A DNA stretch of 64,000 nt from Anagrus nilaparvatae. Taxonomy: Eukaryota; Arthropoda; Insecta; Hymenoptera; Mymaridae. Under the pieces are notes generated by a model. It did not search any database. It was not told where the DNA came from and saw only the letters and a list, made by a program, of their open reading frames with translations. The position numbers were made by a program, and so were the translations under genes. Where the stretch lies: NCBI GenBank assembly GCA_022575985.1, contig JAKSXM010000007.1, positions 35,466,501-35,530,500 of the forward strand, in the 5' to 3' direction. This document shows positions 1 through 11,908 of the stretch, one piece after another. Numbering within the stretch: the stretch's first letter is position 1; every line of letters starts with the position of its first letter.

Positions 1-1634
1 TCTTGTTACGCTGGACGTCAAAAACGCTTTCAATTCGGCCAGGTGGGATGACATGATCCAGTCTCTCGAGTACGATTTCCGGATACCCAGGTATCTGGGT
101 AACGTAATAAAGGACTACCTACGGGACCGGAGACTGCTCTACGACACGCTCGATGGCAGGCGACAGAGGGTTCTGAGTGCGGGCATTGCCCAAGGTTCGG
201 TTCTCGGACCGGACCTGTGGAATGCCTTTTACGATGGCCTGTTGCGCGTTCACCTCCCGGAAGGAGCTTCTCTGATCGGGTACGCGGACGACGTGGCTCT
301 GACTATTACTGGCAGGGACATGCAGGTAACCCAGGAGAGGTTGAATCTAGTCATGAGACAGATCAATCTCTGGATGGGCGAGCACGGGCTCCAGCTCGCG
401 ATCCCAAAAACGGAGATCGTACTGCTGACCCGTTGAACAACAATTTCCACGGACATCGATGTAAATGTCGATGATGGTGGAAACCCTCACACGATCCAAG
501 CCAAGACATCGGTTAAGTACCTGGGAGTTCTGCTTGATAACAAGCTGAACTTCTGGGAACAATTTCAGAGGTCGAGTGAGAAGGCCGCGTCGATCGCATC
601 CTCCTTGTCAAGGCTCATGGCCAACATAGGAGGGCCCAAACCCGGGAAGCGAAGATTGTTGATGTCCGTTGTCAACTCTGTCCTGCTTTATGGATCTGAG
701 ATCTGGGCGGATATCACCAAATTTGCCAAGTACAGACATAAAATATCGTCTGTGCAGCGGCAAGCGGCCCTGAGGATCGCCTGCGCATACCATACGGTAT
801 CGCTCGAGGCGATCCAGGTTGTAGCATCGGTCATACCCATCGACCTGCTAGCGTTGGAGCGGAAATACATTTACGATAGTGTAGAGGACCGCGAAGTGGC
901 ATCCACTCGCGCCCGCTCCAGCTCTATGGAAAAATGGCAGGAACGGTGGAAAAAGGAGGAAGAGGAAAATGCCCGATGGACCCGCAGACTGATTTCAGAT
1001 CTGCAGGCATGGACTGGACGACAACATGGGGAGGTGGATTTTTACCTCACCCAATTTTTAACTGGACACGGGTACTTCCGTGTCATGTTAAAACATTGGC
1101 ACAAGGTGGCAACAGAGGAGTGCTTGCACTGCCCTGGCGTGAAGGATACGGTGGAGCACACTTTCTTCGGATGTATGCGCTACGTGGAAGGGCGCCCGCC
1201 CTTCCTGATTTGGAGGCCGGAGACGGTGGTCCCGGAAATGCTACGGAGTTCCGAAAACTGGAACAAAGTAGCAGAGTACGTAAGGGCCACCTTGTTGAAG
1301 AAAAAGGAGGAGGGCTTTCTATCGTAGATTGCTCTCCTGTCACTAGGCAGGGGGAAGGCAGCGGCCAGTTGCCTAGGCTGCGCGTCCCAAACTGAAGTTA
1401 TACCTGAAAAGGGAGTTCCGGTTTGGGACAAACAAGCGCAGGGGGTTTAAAGTGTGTTTATCCAGTAAGAATCTGGGGCGTAGCCGGCGACCGCGTTCGT
1501 CGGTGGTCTCCCAGTTGTGCACTTTGTGCAACTGGGCGGTCATGGAAATTTGCGGGTCTTTAAGGCCCGCAAACACTCCATGGCTGATGTAAGATTCACA
1601 TATTTCCCATAAAAAAAAAAAAAAAAAAAAAAAA

Positions 1635-1636
<2 letters not shown>
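1..1636 (+). mobile_element. R1-clade non-LTR retrotransposon, copy A (3' part, cut by window edge)
   Basis: The piece runs from inside the reverse transcriptase domain through the C-terminal zinc-finger region, a 3' UTR of about 280 bases and an A-run beginning at 1611. Copy B on the other strand has the same coding and 3' UTR sequence, so these are two members of one family. The A-run at the 3' end fits target-primed reverse transcription. The 5' part lies outside the window. An AAT microsatellite follows the A-run directly, and no target duplication can be defined from what is visible. Confidence 0.85.
2..1327 (+). pseudogene. R1-like ORF2 polyprotein fragment (reverse transcriptase and C-terminal zinc finger), one in-frame stop
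   Basis: One frame is open from base 2 to the stop at 1325-1327 except for a TGA at 434-436. RT motifs are in order: DVKNAFN at 14-34, QGSVLGP at 191-211 and the catalytic YADD at 281-292, followed by the IPKTEIVLLTR segment. The C-terminal region has a CxxC...H...C cluster at 1121-1174 (CLHC followed by EHTFFGC), as in R1-clade elements. The end is KKKEEGFLS. Copy B has CGA (Arg) where this copy has TGA, so the break is a single C-to-T change. The protein would copy element RNA into DNA at the target nick. Because only one lesion is visible, the copy is fairly young. A Met at 605 downstream of the stop is unlikely to be a real start. Confidence 0.85.

Positions 1637-1684
<48 letters not shown>
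1635..1684. repeat. (AAT)n microsatellite
   Basis: About 16 AAT triplets directly follow the A-run of copy A. Copy B is also flanked on its 3' side by ATT-rich triplets (21690-21750). The microsatellite may have grown from the element tail or may be the target. Confidence 0.9.
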
Positions 1685-1687
<3 letters not shown>

Positions 1688-1694
1688 ACTATAA

Positions 1695-1831
1695 TACAAC
1701 TAAATTAATTTTAATTAAAATTAAGTAAAATAATAAAATTTTCGACCATTATAAAATTTTATGAAAAAAAAATTTCATTATAACATGCGTTCGCGTCGTT
1801 GACGAGGGCCATTTTATACACATCTAACAAA
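1695..1831. repeat. Perfect 137-bp direct repeat, copy 1
   Basis: The sequence starts TACAACTAAATTAATT, carries a GC-richer core (GCGTTCGCGTCGTTGACGAG) and ends CATCTAACAAA. I compared it base by base with 6691-6827 and found no difference. It lacks TG...CA ends, so it does not look like an LTR. Confidence 0.9.
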
Positions 1832-4800
1832 CACATATAACTCAAAGCTACAGATTTACTTCTTTAAAGTAATAAATGAACTATTTGATAATAGCCTAGT
1901 TGTCTCTTAAATAGTTAATTTTAGTTTCATTAAAATTTTCAGTACTCATCTAAAATCTTTTTGCAATATAATAATTTGCCATTTTCTTTAATAAGGATCA
2001 TTTTATTTCATATGATTTTTGTAAACGTCTTCAATTCAATGCCAATGTCATAATATAATTTTAATGTGCCTACTAATAATTCGCAATTCATATTTAATTT
2101 TGCACTCTTCTAGAATTTATCTTTGAAAAAAAATTATAAAGTTTTCTGACACGTCTTAAAACGCACAATTTTATTTAAAATAAAACTTATCTCTGCATAG
2201 TTATGCTAATAAATTAATTTTATTTTCTGAAGAATTTTAATTTAAGTTCAGTCTTATAATCTTTCTTTGTCATTGAGAATAATATAATAATAAAAGCTAT
2301 AATAACTCATCAAAAATATTTAAATATATGCAAGTTAAGATAACTTCAAAATTATAGTATTTAAATCTAACGCAATTTATTGTACAGTTTTATTTTGTAC
2401 TCATCTTTATTTCTCACATCAATAATATAAGTAGACGATTTCAGAATTGGCTCTTAAAGTATATTGTTTATTGCATACTCTTATCTATTTTATTATTATA
2501 AAGGTCACCATATTTAATTCATTTGTATGTTTTAATATATATCCACAAAGTAAATATAAACTACTGAGGTATGCATGAGATATGAAGTTATATATTCTAT
2601 TTTTATTGTCTGAAGGAACATTTAAATCATTCAAAATCTAGTATAAATACTCCCTCCGATCTAAAGAACTCAGTTGTCATTCTCGTTTAATATTCAATAA
2701 TTTTATGAAAGTATTTTTAACTTTATTTTACTAATAATTTAGCCAAAATGATTTAAATACACAATAAATTAAAGCCTTTGTTTTCAAACAAGGAGTCTCA
2801 TTTTTAAAATATAGTTAAAATAAAATTCTTAAAGAAAATTTCATTCTAAAATTAAAATTAAATAATTTTTATATATTCTATCAATTGAAATATTCTAGAT
2901 CTTATTCATCAAATTTTCCAAAACTTTTATCTGTTGATTAAAATTACTATATTTCATATAATTTTTACACCAAGATAAAGTTTTAAAAAGCTATTTTATT
3001 AAAATTTTATATTGAGAATAAGCATTTGATCACACCTTAAACTATCACATTAAAATATTAATCTAATTTTAATCATAATTAGAATACAGCAGACTCGCCT
3101 CGCTCGCCCAAATTTTACTGTTTAGTTTACAGACGTATACATATATTAAAATGAATGTTTACAATAAAGGTTATTCAAAACTCATATACTAGATAACTTT
3201 AACTTAAAGTTTAATTTTATTTATTTGTAAACAAACAATTTATATTGGCTAATAGATTTTAAGATGACAGATTCTATAAAGCCATTCTATTCTTAAATAA
3301 TAATAGATAATTAACCCTTGGTAGAATCGGAGCAAGCCCTAGACATTCCACTCTTTTGCAAAAATCAATTTAATAATCTGACTTCTTTGTGAGAATCCTA
3401 CCAGATAATAAACTGATTCTTCTGAATTCTTCAGAAATATTGATACCACATCTACTTGATTGTATTCACTCAGATCAGCATTTATTTCAATCTATAATTT
3501 CAATCTATAATCTTAAGCTCATCATCCATAATTATTGTTGTGATTTAAATTACTTATGTATTATTTACATTCCTAAGTAATAAAACCAATTAAATTATTA
3601 AATTTGTCAATATCTCATTTTCAAAGTCATTTAAATAAAGAATATTTTCACATTTTGTAAAATTCTGCTTCTCTTAGTGGGCAGTACCATATTGTATATT
3701 CAACATGATAAACATGTTCTAATTTATTTCAAAATGGTCGCGTTCAGAATTTTTTTTTTTTTTTAGAATTTATTTGAAAATAGTCACATCAATAATCATT
3801 TTTACGAATTTAATTCGGATAATAGCCACTTTAAGAATTTATATACTCTTCTTTGTATCCTGGTCATATATTTTAATTTTCAGTGATTCAACCTCTTTAA
3901 TAATTTTTAGCCTTTTAAAATATCTAATATCATCAGATTTATTTATTCAGGATCCTGTTTATTATTATTTTATTATTTTATAACTTAACTGCAGTTTAAT
4001 GTCATAATTCTTCAATACTTTAATTGGTGGGGTTTATTTAAACACATCTCTCATCAACACATCATTAACACATAATAATTTTACATATCATCTCATCTTA
4101 ACATATTCTTTTCTTAATGCTTCTCTAAAACTTTTCTAAAATTTAATCATATTTCTCTTCTATTTCACATCTCTAATCTCATCTTTGATTTTCATTTCCA
4201 ATCTCATTTTCCCCTCCAATAATATTTGCTGGATTTTAAAGATATAGACTGATTTTTCTCTTCGTGTTTATTTATTTCTATTCAAAATTCTTTATATAAA
4301 TAATTCTATCTAATTTAATCACATATAGGTATGTAAAATTTAAAACTTAATATTAAAATTAAAACTTAATATTAAAATTTTTGAATAAATCAGCTAAATA
4401 CAAGCATGATAAATTTTGAAGTTCATTTATGACCTCTTTTATTTCAAATATTAAGTTTTTATTTACCTTGTGATATTTAAACCTTCCGACTTCTATATCA
4501 ATCAGCTGAATACAAGCATGATAAATTTAGAAGTGAATGACCTCTTTTACATCCGAACACAAGATAGTATCCAAGGCCACTCTTGCAGATACATAAAAGG
4601 TTAAGAACACATTAAAATTATATAGTATCTACAAACCAGCAGTATTGAACATTAAGATATATTAAATTATTTATAAATATTAATGTAATTATAATTAATT
4701 TTAACAATTGTTATTATCATGAGCGTCAAAAATTTCACGAAAATTTTTATAATCGCTCAAATCCAATATCTTACTATTCTAGCACCATAACTTATAACGA

Positions 4801-4837
4801 TCGTAAATAGGTACCTATATTAAATTCTTAAATACTG
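1832..4837. other. AT-rich DNA without a supportable gene
   Basis: This stretch is very A+T rich. Only short chance frames rich in I, L, F, Y, K and N are present (for example 3389-3580 and 3774-3983). A diverged pair of about 50 bp (around 4390 and 4502) shares ACAAGCATGATAAATTT and GACCTCTTTTA. No RNA gene or transposon domain was seen. Confidence 0.6.
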
Positions 4838-5584
4838 TGTTACGTATGGTAGGTCAAAAATGATACCCCTAGAATCCAATATATATAAATATTAAACCTA
4901 CATCCGATATTCATATTAACGTTCCCAGACGTAATAGGAACCCGCAGATGCATTTCTGCTGATGCTGACCTAGCACAATAGCATGGGACCAAAAGTCAGC
5001 TATGACGCAAAGTAGGAGTGATTTATGCAACGTAAATTGTATAGATCCCACCTCGCGATTTTTAGAAGTAGGCAAAGACGCCTCCGCTAATTGGACGTGA
5101 CGAGACCGACGCTTTTTTGTATTGGACGTTTCCCCCAATATCTTTCAATATGAGCAGATTCATTTTAGATTATATATTGCCCTTCAGGCGCCCAAATTGC
5201 ATTCAGAATCATAACCATCATTAATTAGAGTACTAACTCCCGTTATTAAGTATCTTTTATAATTCGTTTGACTTAAAGACTTAGACAGTTTTATTATCTA
5301 TACTTATAATCAATAAAGTGAAAGTTATATATCATATCAGTTATCAGTTATTATTGTGACAATTTTTTCTGTAATTAAGAACTTAGCCTCAGGTTAGGTT
5401 CATTCAGCTTAGATCGAACTCGAACTCATCTACAAATACATCAACTATAAACCAACCTTTAATAACCATCCAACTTATAAAATACCTGGGGCAGTCAATA
5501 TCCCCAGGATAAACTCATTTATATTTTATATTTTATATTTATATTTACGTATCCCTTGGATAAAATGTCAGGATACGTAATAAC
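4838..5584. repeat. Possible degenerate LTR-like sequence
   Basis: The stretch opens TGTTACGTATGG, is richer in G+C than its surroundings and closes near GGATACGTAATA. Inside are two inverted repeats: CCTGGGG/TCCCCAGG around 5487-5511 and TACGTATCC/GGATACGTA around 5546-5579. No second copy, primer-binding site or coding region accompanies it, so the LTR reading is weak. It could be another kind of non-coding repeat. Confidence 0.25.
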
Positions 5585-6690
5585 TATCATTATAAAAATT
5601 TAATGTTTGCTTAGATCTAAGACTTTAATAATAGTAATTTTAGTTACACTAAAAATAATTTAATTTATTTTGGGTTTAAAAACCTCTTTGATTTCTTCTC
5701 TTATACATGTATAAATATTGTCTCATCTATTATATTCAACGATATATTCAATAATTTCTCTGTATGTGTGTAGAGCTTCTCATTTACATCCATTTTTCCA
5801 TAATTTAAAAAAAATTTATTTATAAATGCATTCTCAAATTCTTTAAATTTTTTTTTTTTTTTTTAATTTTATAACCTGTCAGGTATAGAACAGAATATTC
5901 TAAAGTTTTCCGCATCAAATTTAAGGTTAGACATATACACGCCCTCACATGCAGTGCACATATGTGGACAAGTGCATATATGAATCCCTGTGAAAATTTT
6001 ATGCAAATATAAGTATGGTTACAAGTACATATATCCGCTTCGAACCACTCAAACACTCACAAAAAAAATTTGCACCTCATTAAAAAATTTATTCTCATCT
6101 ATTAAACCCCCTTTAATAGATGAGAATAGGGGGCATATTTATTTTATTATGCATAAAGTATGCAAAAGACAAACAATCACGCCTTATTTAATAATGAAAA
6201 AAAAATCCACACATCGAAAATTTTAATAGTTCATTTTGTGCATGTGCCCTCAAATATAGAACACATATATAAGCAAGCACACACTTTTTTTTTAATTGAA
6301 AAAAAATTTTTCATGAAAACATTTTCATGAAAAGGAAAGATTTTGAAAGGAATTTTCCGGTCAAGATTTTCCACTTACTAAATTTTCCACACATTCAATT
6401 TAAAATTTTCTCTCATCTTTTGCATGCATGTAATAATATTTAATACTTAAAACACTCCGAGTTCCAAAATTTATAAAAAAAAATAATCATCTACTCTCAA
6501 TATAAAGAACACGTGCATTTTCGAGCATTGAAATCTTTTATAAATTTTAACCGCGAAAATTAGCTTCTAAAATGCGTGTCTAAAATTCATGTATATGTCA
6601 CGTGATATTCACTCACATACACACACACACATATATACATTTATTAATATGTCTAAATCTTTATTTTTGGCCAATAAACACACCCACGCA
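5585..6690. other. AT-rich DNA without a supportable gene
   Basis: Low-complexity A/T runs and short CA/TA tracts (near 6616) are present. Frames at 5820-6056 and 5990-6226 are short, overlap on opposite strands and have compositions expected by chance. Confidence 0.55.
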
Positions 6691-6827
6691 TACAACTAAA
6701 TTAATTTTAATTAAAATTAAGTAAAATAATAAAATTTTCGACCATTATAAAATTTTATGAAAAAAAAATTTCATTATAACATGCGTTCGCGTCGTTGACG
6801 AGGGCCATTTTATACACATCTAACAAA
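6691..6827. repeat. Perfect 137-bp direct repeat, copy 2
   Basis: Identical to 1695-1831 and in the same orientation. The DNA outside both copies is unrelated, so the unit itself is the duplicated piece. Confidence 0.9.
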
Positions 6828-8175
6828 AAATATTTCCGTGCCGAAACTCGTCTACACTCGTCATCAAAAATTTTAAAATTTTGTATTAAAATTTAAAGTA
6901 AAATTCATATTTGAAAATATTAAAAAAAAATTATTTTCTTTTCTATTTTTGCCGGCTACTAAAAAAATTGATCGATCATGCACACATTTCACTTTTCAGC
7001 TTCCACGTCATAATATAAAAAAAATTTTTACCTTCTCTTCCTTCAGCCATTTTTTACTTCTCTTCTTTGTTATTTGAAAAGGAAAAAAAATTGAGAAGAG
7101 TAAAATTTTTACACACTAAAGACACCAAATAATTTAAATAAATAATCTTTTATTTATTTTAAAAAATAACACCACACACCAAAATTTTTCTTGAATATAA
7201 AAGAAAAGAGAGCTATTTAATTCACTCGCGCGTCCGCGGTGAAAGCGTGTTATGCTGCGGCCCATGACCTATTAGGTTTGTGGGTTATTTAAATAAATAC
7301 ACTTATTTATATTTAATATAACACTCAATGTTTATTCTCGTCTAAATCTTAATCTTAATAATCACGTCTTAATTACACTAAAATATAGTTAATAATTAGT
7401 TATTATAAAATGTTAAACACGCCGATACAATATAGAGAGAACGATGTCGATAAAACGGTTGCTATACAAGCACTGAGAACTTCGCATCCCTTTCTTCTCC
7501 ACATAGTATAAAGCGGATGTGATAGAGAGCACCACATTCCAACATATCGAGAAGTTGAAGAAGTTCCTGTAAGTTCTTGCAGGAAGTCTGATTAATTTAA
7601 AATTAAAATATTTTTCTTGACGCACATAAACTAATAATACCTAAACAAATTTAAAAATATCTTTAAAATTATGATTATTTTTATTTATTTATATTTAGAT
7701 TTTTCAAATTAGTATAGTTTTTTATTACTATAATGAATATATATATTTTATTTTAGATCTTTAGATTTACAATTTGATAAAATTATTTTTATTTTTTTTT
7801 TAGAATTATTTGTCAGAATGAACTATTTTTAAAAATTTATATTTATTGTAATATTTTTTAATCGTTTGATTCGCTAAAAAATTTTAACTATTAAATTTGG
7901 ACAATTTTTTAATTGTTTTACTCTCACTTGTTAGAAATAATGCTTTTTTTTTACTAAAATATTTATATTTTAAAAGTTTAATCAAATTTTTCTATGAAGT
8001 CTTCAATTTTTATTTCATTTTAATGTGTATAATGATTTATAAATTAAAAATATAATTGGGCAAAAAAAAGATTCAAATTAGTATAAATTAAAAGTTTCTA
8101 TTAAGTCTTTTTTAAATTAACCTGAGATTCAATATTGATAACTTCCTACTCCTACAAGATTTCGTAATTTTCTGT
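6828..8175. other. AT-rich DNA without a supportable gene
   Basis: No domain is recognised. A 70-codon frame on the minus strand (7413-7625) lies in a slightly less AT-rich patch but has no recognisable motif, and I do not call it. Confidence 0.5.
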
Positions 8176-8696
8176 TTGATTGGATTGATGACCGGAATGT
8201 TTATTGGTTATAAGACTTTAAATAGAAAATGTCATACATGCGATGATAATAAGGAAAATGGGACTGTAACAACACATTATTGCAAGCTCAATTTTTGGAG
8301 TAGCGCAAAGGCCATGGAGCCAGCAGCTGCTGTAGAACTTTTCACAAAAAATCCAATTCTTAAAGATGCTAATGTTAAAAATGGTGTTTTTATAGCATAT
8401 AATGACAGTAGCAGTATCTGCTGTCTATACAAGCTGTATCTAATTATATAATAGTAAAGCAATCAGATTTAAACCATTCTAAACGAGGAGTAGGTACTTT
8501 TCTATATGAACTTCGCTCAAAAGATGCTTCTGATCCAGACCATGAATTGGATCACGATCTAATAAAATATTTTAAAAGGAGTTTTACGTACGCTGTCAAG
8601 CAAAATTTAGGAGACTTAGATAAAATGGAAGCTGCTCTTGAAAACATTCCTGATCATACTTTTGGTAAGCATGAACAGACAAAAGTCTACGCGTGA
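8176..8696 (+). pseudogene. Mutator-like transposase-domain protein, frameshifted fragment
   Basis: Frame 1 (8176-8451) contains CHTC, then the segment WSSAKAMEPAAAVELF and a VFIAYNDSS stretch. A shift near 8415-8450 leads into a second frame that runs to the stop at 8694-8696 with KRGVGTFLYEL, DHDLIKYFKRSFTYAVKQN and IPDHTFGKH. The order (W..S.KAMEP.AAVE, a D-rich block, FxYAVKQN, then HTFG.H) matches, as I recall it, the arthropod family annotated as Mutator-like transposase domain. The full family protein is several hundred residues, so this is only a central piece. The upstream region of the protein and the terminal inverted repeats are not visible nearby. The frameshift makes it non-functional. 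Confidence 0.65.
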
Positions 8697-10309
8697 TATA
8701 GGACATAGTTTTGTGACTCAGCTATCGTATTTTTAGAGATATTTAATTTTTACTAATTTTGGGAATAACAAAATTTTTTGAAAATTTGATTAAAAAGTGA
8801 AAAATCTTCTAAATAAGATTAAATTTTAGTGTCGCAATTGGTGTTACTTGATTTGAAACTAATTTATAGGTACTCTTTTTTTTTGGAGTCGGATAAACTT
8901 TAAAAATAAATCTTTCCGACAATCAGCGGTACAAATAAAAAAACTAAAGAAAAACTCTAGAAAGTTTCTAGATTCTTTACTATTCAGAAAACAGAAACTA
9001 AATTATTTTATCAAAAATTAATTTTTTAAAAAATTTGTTTATTGAGATTATCATGAATGAAAAACTAACCCTGTGAAACACTAGATTTTGTCTATCAAGG
9101 AGTCAAACGCACGATTGTTCATTTAAAATTTATATTCAGTTTATATTTTTATGGTATAAATTGTTAGGAATATATTGAGGCCCCTGCATGTCCAGTTAAT
9201 AAAACGAAGTTTATTAGCCGAATAACAAGATTCATATCTTGAAGTCTCTAAGTCGACAGTATTAAGCAATACTAAAATGCTAGATTCTGTTTGTGCGGCA
9301 GATACACGTCGACTCCATAAGAAATAAATTACCTCCAGGATTGAACATAGCCTCTCCGCAATTCCTTTTAAAACCATCAAATTTTCTCAAACTCTGGGTA
9401 TCTTATTTTTTCAACAAAACATATAACTATACAAGATATTTAAGTAAAATATGAAATACACTTGGAGAAAATGAAATGGACGGTGGCGAAATTTTTTTTT
9501 TTGTAAAGCCGTTTTAAAAATCTTATAGTTTTAGTTTTCGTAGTTAGAGCTTTTATATTTAGAATTTTAAGTTTTTCTCGGTTTTTATAGAGTAGTTAAG
9601 TAAGAAAAAAAATACAACAGTGCTTTCAAGTGCATAAATATAGAGTGCGCATCAATAAAAGATGGGAAGCTTAAAAAGAGCTAAAATCGAGGGACATACT
9701 TTTTAATAAATGAAAATTTTAATTTTTTTGTCCCAGCATATTTCCTAAATTCTCCAAGATGGCGGACCAAAAAACATGTAAATAAAAACTTTATCAACTT
9801 CAAAATTGATAGATTTCAAATTTGTTTTAAACTTTTTACTGATCGGTTGTCGCTCCAAAAAATTTTTTGTCTTGCTGATGAGAAAAAATACAAAAAGTTT
9901 TGCACGTGCACAAAAATGAGAGAAAAAAAAATTATTTATTGTAGTTAACTTTTTATTTTTATTTCTCTTTATTGATTGTTGTTTGTTTTAAAAAAAGAAA
10001 AGTCACACACGAAAATATTTTTCCAAAATTTTTGCACTGTGTCGTTACTCATACTTTAAAAACAAATAATACGGCTCCAAGGACCAGATGTTCCAATAAA
10101 AGATAGATTTAAGGTTTATAATAAATAAGTAGTGCGGCAGCCATTATTGTTAATATAGTATATACTTGTAATGTGTGTTCATCGCGGTGTCGGAGAGCGA
10201 ACTGGCTTTCGCCTGCGGTAATACAATAAGAGGCGCTCATGCACAGTGTAAAAGATATAATACAACGAATGTTACATTACATATACCAAGACAAAATGTT
10301 TTTCTCGAC
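8697..10309. other. AT-rich DNA; one inverted single unit of the 128-bp family
   Basis: No gene is supported. At about 9715-9790 there is a minus-strand piece of the repeat that forms the tandem array at 10310-11240 (CCAGCATATTTCC, then CCAAGATGGCGGACCAAAAA). A GC-richer patch near 10140-10250 has no recognisable feature. Confidence 0.5.
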
Positions 10310-11240
10310 CTCTAAACCCTCTGGTAATGTAAAAAGCTTATTCTAAAATGTTTCTTGTTTTTTGGTCAACCATATTGGAAAATTGGAAAATATGTTGGGG
10401 CAAAAAATCATAATTTCCATTCATAAAAACTTTTTTTTTTACCCCAAAAACCCACAGGTAATGTAGAAAGTTATTATTTTCATGTTTCTTGGTCCGCCAT
10501 CTTGGAAAATTGGAAAATATGCTGGGGCAAAAAAATTAAAATTTTCATTAATAGAAATGTTTTTGTCGATCTCGAAAACCCCTTGACAATGTAAGAAGCT
10601 TATTCTAAAATGTTTTTTGGTCCGCCATCTTGGAAAATTGGGAAATATGCTGGGGCAAAAAATTCAAATTTTCATTCTTAAAAACGTTTTTTTGGGCCTC
10701 AAAAACCCCCTGGCAATGTAAAAAGCTTATTCTGAAATATTTTTTAATGACTCTATTGCTCATAATTTTTAAGAATGTTATTTTAATGACTTTATCGACA
10801 CAGAGAGATTGCAGATGGCATCCACGTATCATGTCGAGTTTAATAAATCAAAAATTTATTAATTAGCTCTCTGTGTCGATAAAGTCATTAAAATAACATT
10901 CTTATTCTGAAATGTTTTTTGGTCCGCCATATTGGAAAATTGGAAAATATGCTGGGACAAAAAAATCAAAATTTTCATTCATAAAAACTTTTTTTTCGAC
11001 CCTGAAAACCCCCAGGTAATATAGAAAGTTTTTATTTTCATGTTTTTTGGTCCACCATCTTGAAAAATTGGAAAATATGCTGAGACAAAAAAATTCAAAT
11101 TTTCATTAATAGAAACGTTTTTGTCGACCTCAAAAACACCCAGGTAATGTAGAAAGTTTCTATTTTCATATATTTGGTCCGCCATATTGGAAAATTGGAA
11201 GATTGTTTTGGATGAAAAATTAAAAATTTTGCCTCCAGGA
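10310..11240 (+). repeat. Tandem array of a ~128-bp repeat
   Basis: The landmark GGTCCGCCATCTTGGAAAA recurs at 10364, 10491, 10619, 10921, 11049 and 11176, that is every 127-128 bp except one interval of 302 bp enlarged by an insertion. Each unit continues with AAATATGCTGGGGCAAAAAA and a Cs-rich AAAACCCCC..GGTAATGTA part. Related units occur in inverted pairs inside the termini of the 18.4-kb element (39840-40165 and 54590-55150), so the family is dispersed. Confidence 0.85.
10771..10903. mobile_element. Short MITE-like element with perfect 37-bp inverted repeats
   Basis: The left arm 10771-10807 begins AAGAATGTTATTTTAATGAC and the right arm 10867-10903 is its exact reverse complement, with a 59-bp centre. 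It lies in the one enlarged unit of the 128-bp array, which shows it is an insertion. It is too small to code for anything. A target duplication is not clear because the flanks are T-rich. Confidence 0.75.
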
Positions 11241-11522
11241 TATCAGTTTTCCCTCTTACGGTCCATTTTCATTCCAAAGATATTCGAGGAGATGATAGAA
11301 ATTACAGGGAGTTATAACTAATACGTAAGTCAAATGTATAGTTACCAGATTCAGCCTAATATTAAGTTGACCTGAGTTTAAAAGACAGCTATTTTAACAA
11401 ATTTACGTCAGCTAACTCAAGGATGCATTGATTTAACCCCGTTAACTTGAATCAAGGGATTATTCATTTTCGGGGACCTAAGGTGTACGAAGTTAATATT
11501 GACTTCTTAACATTTTATTATT

Positions 11523-11735
11523 TTTTTTGCCCTCCCGGGCGTAAAACTCGTGTGTAAAGAATTTTCTGAACTCGTTCTACGCCTAGGTGGGCAAAAAATA
11601 GTGTAAGCACCATGGGCGAAATACTTTAGACACGAGTGTGAACACATATCACTCGTGCCCGGCTTCGCCGAGCACTCGTGGTAGTGCTCACGCTAGTGCC
11701 GAAAATTTTACGCCCTTGATACTTAATATACTATT
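11523..11735. repeat. 213-bp dispersed repeat, copy 1
   Basis: Starts TTTTTTGCCCTCCCGGGCGT, includes a hairpin-forming GCCCGGCTTCGCCGAGC, and ends CTTAATATACTATT. Copy 2 at 24811-25023 has the same length and only a few differences. It looks like a small non-autonomous element with no coding capacity. Confidence 0.8.
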
Positions 11736-11908
11736 ATAGTATATCATGTTGTTATTGTCCAAAATATATATATATATACTAGCATAGTTGAGAGATCTGT
11801 TCTGTTCCCGGTATTGTTGTTATTCATTTTTTATTATTAATTTTTATTATTATCATGTTTTTATTGTCCAAAATATATTATATATATATATATATATATG
11901 TATATATA

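Noticed and set aside
1373..1699. 108-codon minus-strand frame with poly-Leu and poly-Phe
   Set aside because: It is a translation of the A-run and the AAT microsatellite.
1695..6827. Direct repeats as polydnavirus segment junctions
   Set aside because: The repeats lack the AGCT-type core known from bracovirus junctions, and no virulence-gene-like frame lies between them.
7413..7625. 70-codon minus-strand frame in a less AT-rich patch
   Set aside because: No motif, no neighbouring exon signal and no second copy to compare with.
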